The translations under genes and the position numbers were made by a program. The notes under the pieces were generated by a model. The model worked only from the letters and a program-made list of their open reading frames with translations, searched no databases and was not told the DNA's origin. A stretch of 64,000 nucleotides of DNA from positions 62,001 to 126,000 of the forward strand of contig JADJAG010000011.1 of assembly GCA_016704325.1 (NCBI GenBank), written 5' to 3'. This stretch comes from Chitinophagaceae bacterium (GTDB taxonomy: Bacteria; Bacteroidota; Bacteroidia; Chitinophagales; UBA10324). The stretch's first letter is position 1. Every line of letters starts with the position of its first letter. Shown here piece by piece: positions 38,042 through 47,151 of this stretch.

Positions 38042-38619
38042 TGCAATTCTGGCACCCTGATTAATAATTCATCTCACCGAATGAATGCAGCAAGGCAAAA
38101 TTAGTAATAGGAATGCCGTATGATAATACTGAGATAAAAAAAGAAGCGTGCTGCAGCAATCGACCACATTCAGTTAAAAGGTGTTCCGTTTCACGATAGG
38201 ATGAAATTATTCTCCGGAAAATAAACAGGTTATGCAACTTAAGAAAACCTGTCTGTTCCCGGCCTGCCAGGTTAATGTTACCACCTCAATCGAATGAAGC
38301 CCGGCTCATGCTGACTGTATACAAATTTCTCCGGATGTTTTATACGGCGAACTGTATACAAACCATGAATATAGTTAAAATCAGGAATCTCCGGGATATT
38401 TTTATTCAAAAGGAAGACTCCAGGATCAACTGCAGCAAGGGATGGGGCGTATTGCGGCTTCAGAATATAACAAGCTGACATTTGAAGAAACGCTTTGTGG
38501 TAGCACACAGGAAGTTGATCCTGCAATTCCTGACTACCTATTAAGTGGAAGAGGATCAGTACCGGCAAATTACGGCACTGATCCTCTTTTTGCAACTTAT
38601 CGGGTTAAAGCTGCAATGG
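38042..38619. other. Intergenic region, 578 bases, no supported gene
   Basis: Only short, unconvincing ORFs occur here. A terminator-like hairpin near its right end (38549-38588) is described separately. The rest shows no recognised repeat or promoter. The histidine kinase start lies at the left edge of this region, so its promoter should be here. Confidence 0.5.
38549..38588 (-). terminator. Likely bidirectional terminator after the arylsulfotransferase-like gene
   Basis: A perfect 12-base stem, aagaggatcagt (38549-38560) with actgatcctctt (38577-38588), and a 16-base loop, 32 bases after the gene's stop. The T-run (ctcttttt) follows on the plus side, and on the minus side the hairpin ends in cttcc. 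The position fits the minus-strand gene, the T-run fits plus-strand transcription. Confidence 0.6.
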
Positions 38620-40719
38620 CTATTCACAGACTATTTTCTTCACCACCGCTTCCGTTCCGGTATTCATTTCAACAAGGTAAATGCCGGCCGGCCATTGTTG
38701 TACATTAATCTGTAAGATGGCAGGAGCAGGACCAAAGGAATTGTTTTGATACACTATTGTTCCGATCATGTTTCTTATAATGAGTGATGGGGAAAGGCCT
38801 CCATCCGTCTGAATGGTAATCTCAGCAGATGCCGGAACAGGGTAAACTGAAAACTTCGGTATTGCACCGGTAACATTTGTTGCTACTTTCAAAGGTAGTG
38901 TGGTGAAGGTGTCCGTCACGGAACCAGCGGAATTCTTAACCGTTAAATCTGCGCATTTGGTGATCACGCGCCATTCATATGTTGTACCCGGATTCAGGTT
39001 GTTCAATTTCAATTTTGTAGTGGAAGTAGTTTTTGACTTCCATTGTTCAGTGCCCACCTCACGGCGTTGCACTTTATAGGAACTTGCACCGGTTGCAGCA
39101 CCCCAGCGAACGGTGGCATTGTCCTGTTCTATCTTTTTCGCCTGCATGGTATAGCCGGTAATTCTGCTGCATGGGTCCCATTCGTATTTGTGTACACGGT
39201 AACATTTCTGCAAGCTGGATTCGAATGTCATTTCCCAAACAATATTTTTATCTACATCCACTTCTGTATGATTGGGTATGCCTACGCCCGGTTTTATTAA
39301 GCCCCAGTTAATGAGGGTATTGCCATTGGCTAATCGCTGTGCATTGCCGGTAGCAGCTCCGTATACTTTATTTCCATTCACATCAGGATGCTCATAGTAC
39401 CAGGCAAGGGTAGCCACCTTATTCACTTCATCAATGGCATATTCTTTTGCACTGGAAATCAGCGGGCTTAAATAATTACCATTGTTAAACAGGAGGATAT
39501 TTCCATTCTGCAGGCGGCGCAGGTCATGTTGCGCTGAGAAATGCTGCGGAATATTATCATTCACAAATGTGAATTGATTGTTCTCCCCACCCATACGCCA
39601 AATGATATTACCGGTTTCCCGGTCTATCTTGGTCAGTTCATCCATATTACGCGACGAGATCATGATGTCGCCATCATAATCACGTTCTATAGAATTACAA
39701 TGTACATAGTCAACGAAGAGATTGGTAAGTGAGGTAAATGCATTGGCATCGGTAAAGAGAAAATGATCCCAGCTTCGCCATTCGAAAACAAGATCACGAT
39801 TGGCATCCAGTTCCTGAATGATCAGTCCCTGCACCTTCGCATTGGGAACACCTCCATAAGCAGTCATGTCAATCGTTTGTGTATTATACGCCATCAGGAA
39901 AACATGCCCGTCAGGATACATCATCACATCGTGGCCCTGCGTTTCCATTTCATAACCGTTTGTGCATCGTACTGAATCGATTTGGTTATAATTGGAATCG
40001 AGAATCATCCATTGTGCGGTATCAGCAAAGTAGGTCATATACCCATTTTCATTCAGTTTGAAATCAGCGCCGAACTGCCCGAGATCGCTGGCCCAAAATA
40101 TGGTGCCATCGTTTTCAATAATAGTGGCGAATGAATTGGTGCCCGGCACGGGGCCGGTCTGGTCCTCCTTATTGCGATAGAAAATACGGCCCGGCGCAGG
40201 GTTATTGTTAACATTGATTACAAAAGTGGGCATAGAGTCAAGTGGATAAGTAACTTCCTTTTTATTATTCTCATAGGGATGGTAACCAAAATCTTCGATG
40301 AATGCCTGCATTCTCATTTCACGGTATAGCTTCTCATCTTCTGCTGATGGCTTATTTCTGATCTCAAAAGAAAAAACAGTGCCTTCCACTGTTTGCCCCT
40401 GTTGCTTTCTCAGCACCGCATTTACCTTTACCGTAACAATTTCTCCATATTCAAAAACAATATCAGGTTGTATGATCACTGTCTTATTATCCTCAGCTAA
40501 TCTTGCAACCCAGGTATGCTTACCACTTAAAGAACCGGAAATTTCAATTAGCCCCTTTTCTGCAACGGATGACCTGTCAAGGAGGGCTCCGTTCTTCAGG
40601 ATAATATTAGCCTGCGGATTGTGGTATTTCGACCCGGGAACAGGATTGACATAACTGAACTGGGCAACTGCAATTTGCATTGAGCAGCAAAGCAATAAAA
40701 TGGTAACGGATTGTTTCAT
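38620..40719 (-). CDS. Arylsulfotransferase-like T9SS protein
   Basis: About 699 residues from the ATG at 40719 (M1 at 40773 would add 18 residues before the signal peptide). The signal peptide ends at VAQ. A large beta-propeller region matches the arylsulfotransferase (ASST) family (DGTIFWASDLG, QGHDVMMYPDGHVFLM, DYVHCNSIERDYDGDIMISSRNM, NIIWRMGG, FSAQHDLRRLQNGNILLFNNG). A fibronectin type III domain (about 545-640) and a sorting tail starting YPVPASAEITIQTDGG follow. ASST enzymes use a catalytic His for phenolic sulfate transfer. H352 region residues are candidates, but the activity is not certain in this family branch. It stands alone, with a divergent fasciclin gene upstream. Confidence 0.8.
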   Translation of the reverse strand: MKQSVTILLLCCSMQIAVAQFSYVNPVPGSKYHNPQANIILKNGALLDRSSVAEKGLIEISGSLSGKHTWVARLAEDNKTVIIQPDIVFEYGEIVTVKVNAVLRKQQGQTVEGTVFSFEIRNKPSAEDEKLYREMRMQAFIEDFGYHPYENNKKEVTYPLDSMPTFVINVNNNPAPGRIFYRNKEDQTGPVPGTNSFATIIENDGTIFWASDLGQFGADFKLNENGYMTYFADTAQWMILDSNYNQIDSVRCTNGYEMETQGHDVMMYPDGHVFLMAYNTQTIDMTAYGGVPNAKVQGLIIQELDANRDLVFEWRSWDHFLFTDANAFTSLTNLFVDYVHCNSIERDYDGDIMISSRNMDELTKIDRETGNIIWRMGGENNQFTFVNDNIPQHFSAQHDLRRLQNGNILLFNNGNYLSPLISSAKEYAIDEVNKVATLAWYYEHPDVNGNKVYGAATGNAQRLANGNTLINWGLIKPGVGIPNHTEVDVDKNIVWEMTFESSLQKCYRVHKYEWDPCSRITGYTMQAKKIEQDNATVRWGAATGASSYKVQRREVGTEQWKSKTTSTTKLKLNNLNPGTTYEWRVITKCADLTVKNSAGSVTDTFTTLPLKVATNVTGAIPKFSVYPVPASAEITIQTDGGLSPSLIIRNMIGTIVYQNNSFGPAPAILQINVQQWPAGIYLVEMNTGTEAVVKKIVCE

Positions 40720-40981
40720 CGTAAATCTGTTTTTTTTGGAATTTGATTTAAGTATCCTGAATTCCTGCATCAACTGGTATGCACCGAAATAACAAAAAAA
40801 ATTAACTCAGGTCACCAGAATTGATAAGCATAACTATCGAACGGCCGGCCAAACATAAGAATTCTCACATTTTTCTAAGTGCTATCGCCTCTAAAGCAAA
40901 GGCATAAAATTGAATAGCATGATTCAAATCATAAAATTAAGAGGAATGTGCTTAGATATTGCGCCACAAAAAAAAGAACCT

Positions 40982-41542
40982 ATGAGAATTCTGTTCACTA
41001 TTTTACTGTCCGGCTGCATGCTGGCCTGGACCAGTTGCGGAAACAATCAGTCACCTACTACTGAAAGTACAAATGCTGAAACAACCGTTTCAGTTGGACA
41101 ATCAGGTGTTCAGGATGATGATTCCGCGCCGAATGTTGTTAAAGTAGCTATTTCGTCAAAAGACCATACCACGCTGGTGGCCGCAATACAGGCAGCAGCG
41201 TTGGTCGATGCATTGTCTAATGCCGGGCCCTTCACGGTTTTCGCCCCGACCAATGCAGCTTTTGACCAACTGCCTGCAGGAACTGTAGACAATTTGCTCA
41301 AGCCTGAACAGTTGACGAATCTTCAAAATGTACTTCAGTATCATGTTTGGGTAGGCGTTATCAACCAGGAAATGATGAAAGACGGCCAGGTTCTGAATAT
41401 GGTGAACGGTGACAATGCTACCCTTCATGTTAAAGATGGAAAGGTAATGGTGGGTGAAGCAAACATTGTAGGAAGTGTTCGTGCTTCGAATGGTATAGTG
41501 TATGTGATTGACAAAGTGCTGTTACCACCGGCTGCCAACTAA
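40982..41542 (+). CDS. Fasciclin-domain lipoprotein
   Basis: 187 residues from the ATG at 40982, which gives a clean lipoprotein signal peptide with lipobox WTSC (Cys at about residue 19). The mature part starts with a Ser/Thr-rich spacer and continues with one fasciclin (FAS1) domain: LVAAIQAAALVDALSNAGPFTVFAPTNAAF, a TVDNLLKPEQLTNLQNVLQYHVW segment and NGIVYVIDKVLLP. It is anchored in the outer or inner membrane. FAS1 domains mediate adhesion or binding to matrix polymers. The longer ORF start at 40910 would put 24 residues before the signal, so it is rejected. Confidence 0.85.
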   Translation: MRILFTILLSGCMLAWTSCGNNQSPTTESTNAETTVSVGQSGVQDDDSAPNVVKVAISSKDHTTLVAAIQAAALVDALSNAGPFTVFAPTNAAFDQLPAGTVDNLLKPEQLTNLQNVLQYHVWVGVINQEMMKDGQVLNMVNGDNATLHVKDGKVMVGEANIVGSVRASNGIVYVIDKVLLPPAAN

Positions 41543-41602
41543 TTTGTAGTTATTAATGTAGTATAGCCCGAAGGTTTTAAACCATCAGAGGGAAAGGATA
41601 CT

Positions 41603-41634
41603 CCGGCATGGTTGATTATTGCCGGTGTTTCTTT
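41603..41634 (+). terminator. Rho-independent terminator after the fasciclin gene
   Basis: A 6-base stem ccggca (41603-41608) with tgccgg (41620-41625), an 11-base loop and a following T-rich stretch (tgtttcttttct). It lies 60 bases after the stop on the plus strand and separates this gene from the convergent outer-membrane protein gene. Confidence 0.7.
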
Positions 41635-41642
41635 TCTGCTTG

Positions 41643-42554
41643 CTACAATTTTAATGGCGCTTGCAATCCCAGCGTAAAAATATACTCGGCTGACAACCAG
41701 TGTTGGCTGGCTTTGCCGTCGCCATACAGCAATACATCAGCATAATTGGCAATGCATCCTTTCATTGATGTTTCCAGGAAAAAGTAGCGGAGAAAATCAT
41801 AGCGGATTCCGACATCAACACCTGCAACATATCCCGCAACATGATACGTGTCGTTCCTTCTGTGACCTGCGATAAATGAATCTGTTCGCGGTAGCACAAA
41901 ACCGGCGCCTGCCTTGCCTACTGCACTTAACCAATGTTGTTCATTAGGCGCATGCCAGATATTGAACCGCTTAACGATGTTAAGCATGGCATAGTTTGCT
42001 CCATTGGTATGTTCATAGCGTATGAAGTCTTCTATTAAAGTAGTGTCCTGATCATAGTAGACACCACGGAAGTAGCCCGTCATATGTACAACCTGGTCCT
42101 GAATCATTACATACTTAACATGATCGTAGTTGATTTCAATGGCCAGGTCTGCTTTGTTATTCAACCAATAACCTAATCGAAAAGAATACTGAGGTACGGT
42201 GATGTCCTGTTCCAGCAGATTTTCAAGGCCCGGACGGTCTTCCGCTTTCACTTTATACAATGTGAAATCATAATGGTCAGTCGTGTAATCAATGAAATGA
42301 ATGTTACTTCTGGTAAACCAGTCAAGGTTGTATCCTGCTGCCACGTAAACAGTACCTTTTCCTGCCGGTGCCATGCCTGCACAGTGGCAGGAAGTTTGTG
42401 ATTGAGCATAAGTTCTGGATAAAAAACAAAATACAGGTGCGGTAAGCAGGCAGAAACATAACCGATATCCAGGCAATCTAAATGATAACATCCGATTGAT
42501 GAATACGTGGGTACCTGATAAAATGCTTTGATAAAAGTTTTCCTTACTCTTCAT
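41643..42554 (-). CDS. Outer-membrane beta-barrel protein of unknown function
   Basis: A protein of up to 303 residues with a signal peptide (a start at 42491, MLSFRLPGYRLCF..., gives a more typical one) and an alternating beta-strand pattern (QYSFRLGYWLNNKADLAIEINYD, HVAGYVAGVDVGIRYDFLRYFFLE, ending FTLGLQAPLKL). This suggests an outer-membrane beta-barrel of about ten strands. A CHCAG stretch follows the signal peptide. No family can be named. It is encoded convergently to the fasciclin gene and after a BNR-type protein gene on the same strand. Confidence 0.6.
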   Translation of the reverse strand: MKSKENFYQSILSGTHVFINRMLSFRLPGYRLCFCLLTAPVFCFLSRTYAQSQTSCHCAGMAPAGKGTVYVAAGYNLDWFTRSNIHFIDYTTDHYDFTLYKVKAEDRPGLENLLEQDITVPQYSFRLGYWLNNKADLAIEINYDHVKYVMIQDQVVHMTGYFRGVYYDQDTTLIEDFIRYEHTNGANYAMLNIVKRFNIWHAPNEQHWLSAVGKAGAGFVLPRTDSFIAGHRRNDTYHVAGYVAGVDVGIRYDFLRYFFLETSMKGCIANYADVLLYGDGKASQHWLSAEYIFTLGLQAPLKL

Positions 42555-42673
42555 CTGCTTAGGGAGTTTTACTGCACATACGATACAGATCCTTATCTGA
42601 ATAGATACGTGTAATTACGACGATTTGGCTATGTTAATGAAAAAATTGACAGACGTGCAAGGTAATACAAACA

Positions 42674-43732
42674 CTACTTAAACTGTATTCTCCCAATTAA
42701 ACCATCCGCTCCGCCACACCAGGCAAACTGTCCGCCGGGTGAAAACTTAATGGTATTAAAACCTGTTCCGGCCGGCAAACCATAGACATCCTTCAACTCT
42801 TTCCATTTTTTTCCCTGCCGGTTTGAGAAGTAAATACCATCGCGGGTAACCATCAGCAAATTCTTTGTTGCTGCTTGTGGTTGAAACTGAATACAGGATG
42901 CAAATCCTGTTTCATCACTACCGGAAATTTCTTTCCAGGTAAGGCCACCATCATCACTTATTGCTATTGTTTGCAGGTTCATTTCCGGTTTCTCATAGTT
43001 GCCACCTGCAACCACACCATATTGCTCATCGCAAAAATCAATGGAGAATATACCGGTGAGTGAACCACCTTGTTGGATGGGAGTTGTTGCAATCTGCCAG
43101 CTTTTACCACGGTCAGTTGAATACAGAACCCTTGCATGCGAGCCGCCTGTTGCTATGTAGATATTGTTTCCAATAACATCCACGCAGGTATTGCTGGCTG
43201 CAAACAGTGCTTCTCCGGGCATGGCAGCAGGTAACACGCTGCAATCAATTGCTGACCAATGATCACCTCCGTCACGGGTAAGCAAAATGATAAAACAACC
43301 ATTGATGGGATCACCTACGGCGATGCCATGTTGATTATCCCAGAACTTCATGGAATCAAAAAAGATTTCTTTGCGGTCATCGGAATAAACGATACTCCAG
43401 TTTTGTCCGCTGTCAGCTGATTTTAAGAGACGGGCAGGGCTTCCTGCATTCAACAGCAGTATCGTATCGCGGCTGATACAAGACATCGACCTGAAATCCG
43501 GTTTCCATCCTGCTATTGCGAAAGAGTCAATATGCCAGGTTCGGCCATTGTCTTCGGTATATCCAAAACAGCCATTGGAACCGGCAAACCAAACCGATGA
43601 ATCATTCAGCACTTCTATTGCGCGAATACTCGTGCTAACCGGAAGTGTCATTTTTTCAATGATTTGTGAATGGGCATTGAGCGTTAACATTATTATGCTG
43701 AAGAAGAGCCAGCCACTTGCTTTTGAAGTCAT
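42674..43732 (-). CDS. Secreted YCF48/BNR-repeat protein
   Basis: A 352-residue protein with a signal peptide (about 1-22, AHSQ) and repeats of the BNR/YCF48 type: ENGRTWHIDS, DSGQNWSIVY, DGGDHWSAID, DRGKSWQIAT and DGGLTWKEIS, each preceded by a hydrophobic strand. Together they suggest a seven-bladed propeller. The family includes the photosystem assembly factor and many bacterial proteins of unknown substrate. There is no T9SS tail, so it may stay periplasmic. It lies 120 bases upstream of the beta-barrel gene on the same strand and may form an operon with it. Confidence 0.75.
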   Translation of the reverse strand: MTSKASGWLFFSIIMLTLNAHSQIIEKMTLPVSTSIRAIEVLNDSSVWFAGSNGCFGYTEDNGRTWHIDSFAIAGWKPDFRSMSCISRDTILLLNAGSPARLLKSADSGQNWSIVYSDDRKEIFFDSMKFWDNQHGIAVGDPINGCFIILLTRDGGDHWSAIDCSVLPAAMPGEALFAASNTCVDVIGNNIYIATGGSHARVLYSTDRGKSWQIATTPIQQGGSLTGIFSIDFCDEQYGVVAGGNYEKPEMNLQTIAISDDGGLTWKEISGSDETGFASCIQFQPQAATKNLLMVTRDGIYFSNRQGKKWKELKDVYGLPAGTGFNTIKFSPGGQFAWCGGADGLIGRIQFK

Positions 43733-43906
43733 GTGCTTTCTAAAATTATTTTTAATAATACTACAATCGATGGTATGACTACCTACATTGATTTAACAGA
43801 GAAGTGAAAAGTGAAAACAACTTCCTGAATGCCATCAAATTTATCCATTAATCCTTCATAAATTCCTTTTGTAATGGTTACTTTGTAGTTTCAGAATTCA
43901 TACAGT

Positions 43907-44374
43907 ATGGCATCATTTGAAACAAGGGCTTTAAAATTTCTGGCGAAAATCTGTATTCCGCTTGCGAGGTTTTCCTTCTTTGTCGTGTATTTCGGATTTG
44001 GCTTGCTTAAGGTCTTGAATTTGAGTCCGGCCGAAGGATTGGTGCATGAACTATGGTCACAAACCGTTTCATTTATACCTTTTCATGGATTTATCTTATT
44101 CTTTGCTTTGTATGAAATGGCCATTGGCGTTGCTTTTATCTTTCCGGGCCTGGAACGGCTGGCCTTATATTTACTGCTTCCGCACATGATCACTACTTTC
44201 GGTCCGCTGGTTTTGCTGCCCGAATATACCTGGAAGGCATTCCTGGTCCCTACCCTTGCCGGTCATTATATTATCAAAAACCTGATCCTGATTGCACTGG
44301 GCATTGCCCTTGCTGCTTATGTAGGTAATTTTGGACCAAAGGAATCCGCTTCGCAAAAACCGGCTTCTTCATAA
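43907..44374 (+). CDS. DoxX-like integral membrane protein
   Basis: A 155-residue protein with four hydrophobic helices (about 12-35, 50-80, 82-110 and 117-140) and a GFGLLKVLNLSPAEGLVHELW loop between the first two. The pattern fits small DoxX/DUF417-like membrane proteins. Function is unknown and its substrate, if any, cannot be predicted. It stands alone on the plus strand. The gap up to 44542 shows no other gene. Confidence 0.65.
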   Translation: MASFETRALKFLAKICIPLARFSFFVVYFGFGLLKVLNLSPAEGLVHELWSQTVSFIPFHGFILFFALYEMAIGVAFIFPGLERLALYLLLPHMITTFGPLVLLPEYTWKAFLVPTLAGHYIIKNLILIALGIALAAYVGNFGPKESASQKPASS

Positions 44375-44542
44375 TCTGTCCTTTGGATAAGATTGACCTA
44401 TACCAGCAGCCACCCTGAACTTTCTGTAACCGGGGAGATCATATAATCTACCTAATAGTGAACCGTAAATGATGCTCCACTTTTTTCAGTTCAGATATAT
44501 TAAGCTGTATCAAAAACTAAAAATGAATGATAACTTTGTAGT

Positions 44543-44863
44543 GTGGAAGTACTTACAGAAAAACAGATTCAAAAAATCGTGGATGTTATTGTAAAGGGCT
44601 ATCATCCTGATAAGGTAATTTTGTTTGGTTCTTACGCAAAAGGAACGCAAAACAAATGGAGTGATTTAGACTTCATGGTTATTAAGAAAACCAAACAGAG
44701 GTATCTTAAGCGCCCCTTGGCGGTAATGGATCTTTTTGATCCGTATCCGCATGCCATGGATTTCTTTATTTATACCCCTGAAGAATTCGAAAATTCGAAA
44801 ACTACAATGGGATCGTTGGCAAGAATTGCAAACGAAGAAGGTCGGTTAATGTATGGCAATTAA
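44543..44863 (+). CDS. MNT-type nucleotidyltransferase (antitoxin of MNT-HEPN module)
   Basis: A 106-residue minimal nucleotidyltransferase, start at a GTG (44543), since no in-frame ATG exists. The signature GSYAKG...SDLDFMVI at about 29-47 holds the two catalytic Asp residues. In characterised MNT-HEPN modules this protein inactivates the HEPN toxin by AMPylating a tyrosine. The HEPN gene overlaps it by 11 bases. The same family is seen as decayed copies at 175 and 1225. No other defence gene is nearby. Confidence 0.85.
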   Translation: MEVLTEKQIQKIVDVIVKGYHPDKVILFGSYAKGTQNKWSDLDFMVIKKTKQRYLKRPLAVMDLFDPYPHAMDFFIYTPEEFENSKTTMGSLARIANEEGRLMYGN

Positions 44864-45254
44864 CCATATAGACTGGGCCATAAAGGCGGAGAACGATTGG
44901 AAAGTGGTTAAGTTGATCATTGCGAATAACTATGATCCGGAAGATATCCTTTGTTACCATTGTCATCAAGTAGCAGAAAAATATCTAAAAGCCTATTTAC
45001 ACTATAAATCTCTACAACAAATTCCGATACACGATCTTCTTAAATTACTTGACAAAATTTTATCGATTGAACCTGGATTTTCTATCTTAAGATCAAAATT
45101 AAAAATTCTTAATCTCTATGGCGTTCGACCAAAATATCCGGATGATTATTTTGCCCCTTTGAAATCAGATTGTGAAGAAGCCATAGGAGCTTCTAAAGCG
45201 GTCAGAAAGGTTTGCAGGAAGTTTATGAAATTGGACAAAAAGAAACTGAAGTAA
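44853..45254 (+). CDS. HEPN-domain protein (toxin of MNT-HEPN module)
   Basis: A 133-residue HEPN protein. The family helix CHQVAEKYLKAYLHY is at about residues 36-50, with a conserved HDLLKLLDKI segment afterwards. The canonical RX4-6H RNase motif is not clearly visible, so either the activity is weak, the motif is degenerate or the protein acts as a binding partner. The stop codon at 45252-45254 abuts the sucB ATG at 45255, an unusual arrangement. The C-terminus is Lys-rich. Confidence 0.8.
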   Translation: MAINHIDWAIKAENDWKVVKLIIANNYDPEDILCYHCHQVAEKYLKAYLHYKSLQQIPIHDLLKLLDKILSIEPGFSILRSKLKILNLYGVRPKYPDDYFAPLKSDCEEAIGASKAVRKVCRKFMKLDKKKLK

Positions 45255-46478
45255 ATGCAGCTAGAAATAAAAGTACCCACTGTTGGTGAATCCATCAATG
45301 AAGTAACATTAGCCAAATGGTTGAAAGAGGATGGTGCTATCGTACAACAGGATGAAGTGATCTGTGAACTGGAATCTGAAAAAGCAACATTTGAATTAAC
45401 TGCTGAAAAAGGTGGCCGGCTAAAAATTGTTGCACAAGAGCAATCTGTTTTGAAAATTGGTGACGTCGTCTGCGCTATTGACACGAGTGCAGAAGTGCCG
45501 GCAACTACTTCAGCACCTCCTCCTGTTCAACAAGAAAACAAAGAGGTAAAAGAACCGGCGCCGGAACCGGTAACAGTAAAGGAATCCATACCGGTAAAAG
45601 AAAGTTATGCGAAGAATATTCCATCGCCTGCCGCTGAAAAGTTATTGAGAGAAAGTGCTGTTATTGTTGAAAATGGAACCGGTAAAGACGGTCGCATTAC
45701 CAAAGCAGATGTTTTAAACGCACCGAAAAATGGCGCACAGGAATCCATGAGCCGCAATGAACGCCGTGTTGCTTTGAGTACCCTTCGCAAAACCATCAGC
45801 AAACACCTGGTAGCTGCAAAGAATACCACTGCCATGCTCACCACTTTTAATGAAGTGGATATGAAACCGATCATGGACATTCGTGCGAAGTATAAGGAGG
45901 TGTTTAAAGAGAAACATGGTGTAGGGCTTGGCTTCATGAGTTTTTTCGCAAAAGCAGTTTGTTATGCTTTGCAGGAGTGGCCCGCTGTAAATGCATTTAT
46001 TGACGGCGATGACATAGTCTATCACGATTTCTGCGATATCTCCATCGCAGTCTCTTCACCAAAAGGGTTGGTAGTACCGGTAATACGGAATGCAGAATCG
46101 CTTTCATTTGCGGAGATAGAATCAAGAGTCAGTGACCTTGCAAAACGTGCAAGAGAAAATAAACTTACCCTCGAAGAAATGAGCGGAGGTACTTTCACTA
46201 TTACCAATGGTGGTGTGTTTGGCTCTCTCATGTCAACACCCATCATTAATATTCCGCAATCAGGTATTCTTGGCATGCATAAGATTCAGGACCGGCCTGT
46301 AGTGGTTGATGGTCAAATCGTAATTCGGCCGATGATGTATGTTGCATTGAGCTACGATCACCGTACCATCGATGGACGTGAATCGGTGAGTTTCCTGGTG
46401 CGGGTGAAAGAGTTGCTGGAACAACCACAACAATTATTGATTGGCAACGATCCGGTTAAAAAAATGCTGCAATTGTGA
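45255..46478 (+). CDS. sucB: Dihydrolipoyllysine succinyltransferase, E2 of 2-oxoglutarate dehydrogenase
   Basis: A 407-residue E2 protein. Lipoyl domain with target K43 (ELESEKATF) at 1-75, a Pro/Glu-rich linker, an E3/E1-binding domain (about 118-155, PSPAAEKLLRE), and the catalytic domain with SYDHRTIDGRESVSFL near the C-terminus. It transfers succinyl groups to CoA as the core of the 2-oxoglutarate dehydrogenase complex in the TCA cycle. The E1 gene sucA usually lies directly upstream but a HEPN gene takes its place here. The E3 gene lpdA is about 3.4 kb downstream on the same strand. Confidence 0.9.
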   Translation: MQLEIKVPTVGESINEVTLAKWLKEDGAIVQQDEVICELESEKATFELTAEKGGRLKIVAQEQSVLKIGDVVCAIDTSAEVPATTSAPPPVQQENKEVKEPAPEPVTVKESIPVKESYAKNIPSPAAEKLLRESAVIVENGTGKDGRITKADVLNAPKNGAQESMSRNERRVALSTLRKTISKHLVAAKNTTAMLTTFNEVDMKPIMDIRAKYKEVFKEKHGVGLGFMSFFAKAVCYALQEWPAVNAFIDGDDIVYHDFCDISIAVSSPKGLVVPVIRNAESLSFAEIESRVSDLAKRARENKLTLEEMSGGTFTITNGGVFGSLMSTPIINIPQSGILGMHKIQDRPVVVDGQIVIRPMMYVALSYDHRTIDGRESVSFLVRVKELLEQPQQLLIGNDPVKKMLQL

Positions 46479-46565
46479 TACCTTCGAATGACGGAATAGC
46501 ATAGTTGGTTCTTATAGATTCAAGAGTACGCTCGTTTACTTTTCACTTTACCAGAAATTGATACT

Positions 46566-47102
46566 TTGGCTTCAGAACTTCTCAAATCCTTTAAGACCTC
46601 AGGAGCAGTTGCTTTCAGTTCGCCACGATTGGTGAAGCGAATCATAAAGAACATAGACTTTTCACATGCTTCCCGGATCATTGAATTGGGACCGGGGAAT
46701 GGCCGTATCACTGATGATCTCCTTCACCTGATGCGTAAAGACGCAACGTTGTTTGCTTTTGAGGTGAACAAATCATTCTGTGATGATCTTGAAAAATTAA
46801 ATGACCCCCGGCTGAAGGTGTTCAATGAATCCGCCGCACATATCAGGGAGTTTGTTGGAAGTGATACCCATGATGGCATAACCTACATTGTATCATCCAT
46901 TCCATTCGGTATTCTTCCCGAATCAGAATGTGATAAGATTATGCAATCCATTCATGATATTTCAGATGAAAAAACAACATTCATTCAGTATTCCTACTCC
47001 TTAATTCAATACAGGCGATATAAAAAATACTTCCCCCATCTTAAAGTGCAATTTGAACTGATCAATATTCCGCCGGCTTTTGTTTTTGTTGGAAGACAAT
47101 GA
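46566..47102 (+). CDS. SAM-dependent methyltransferase, phospholipid N-methyltransferase-like
   Basis: A 178-residue Rossmann-fold methyltransferase with motif I ELGPGNGRIT at about 40-49 and a later IVSSIPFGIL-type motif. The pattern resembles PmtA-type phospholipid N-methyltransferases or rRNA adenine dimethylases of short length. The start at 46566 is a TTG, since no in-frame ATG is nearby, so the true start is uncertain. It follows sucB by 87 bases. Substrate not determined. Confidence 0.7.
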   Translation: MASELLKSFKTSGAVAFSSPRLVKRIIKNIDFSHASRIIELGPGNGRITDDLLHLMRKDATLFAFEVNKSFCDDLEKLNDPRLKVFNESAAHIREFVGSDTHDGITYIVSSIPFGILPESECDKIMQSIHDISDEKTTFIQYSYSLIQYRRYKKYFPHLKVQFELINIPPAFVFVGRQ

Positions 47103-47151
47103 AGCGTATTCAGTGAGTTGTACTGCACATGAATATTCTCATTAATGAAAA

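Noticed and set aside
38275..38708. Small overlapping ORFs on both strands between the histidine kinase and the arylsulfotransferase-like gene
   Set aside because: They overlap each other and a terminator hairpin, and their translations have no protein-like pattern.
40811..40830. A TCACCA...TTGATA sequence between the arylsulfotransferase-like and fasciclin genes, similar to the P1-P8 core
   Set aside because: It has a mismatch in the core (CCAGAATTGA), and no NANNTTTR element lies 26 nt away in either direction, so it lacks the defining spacing.
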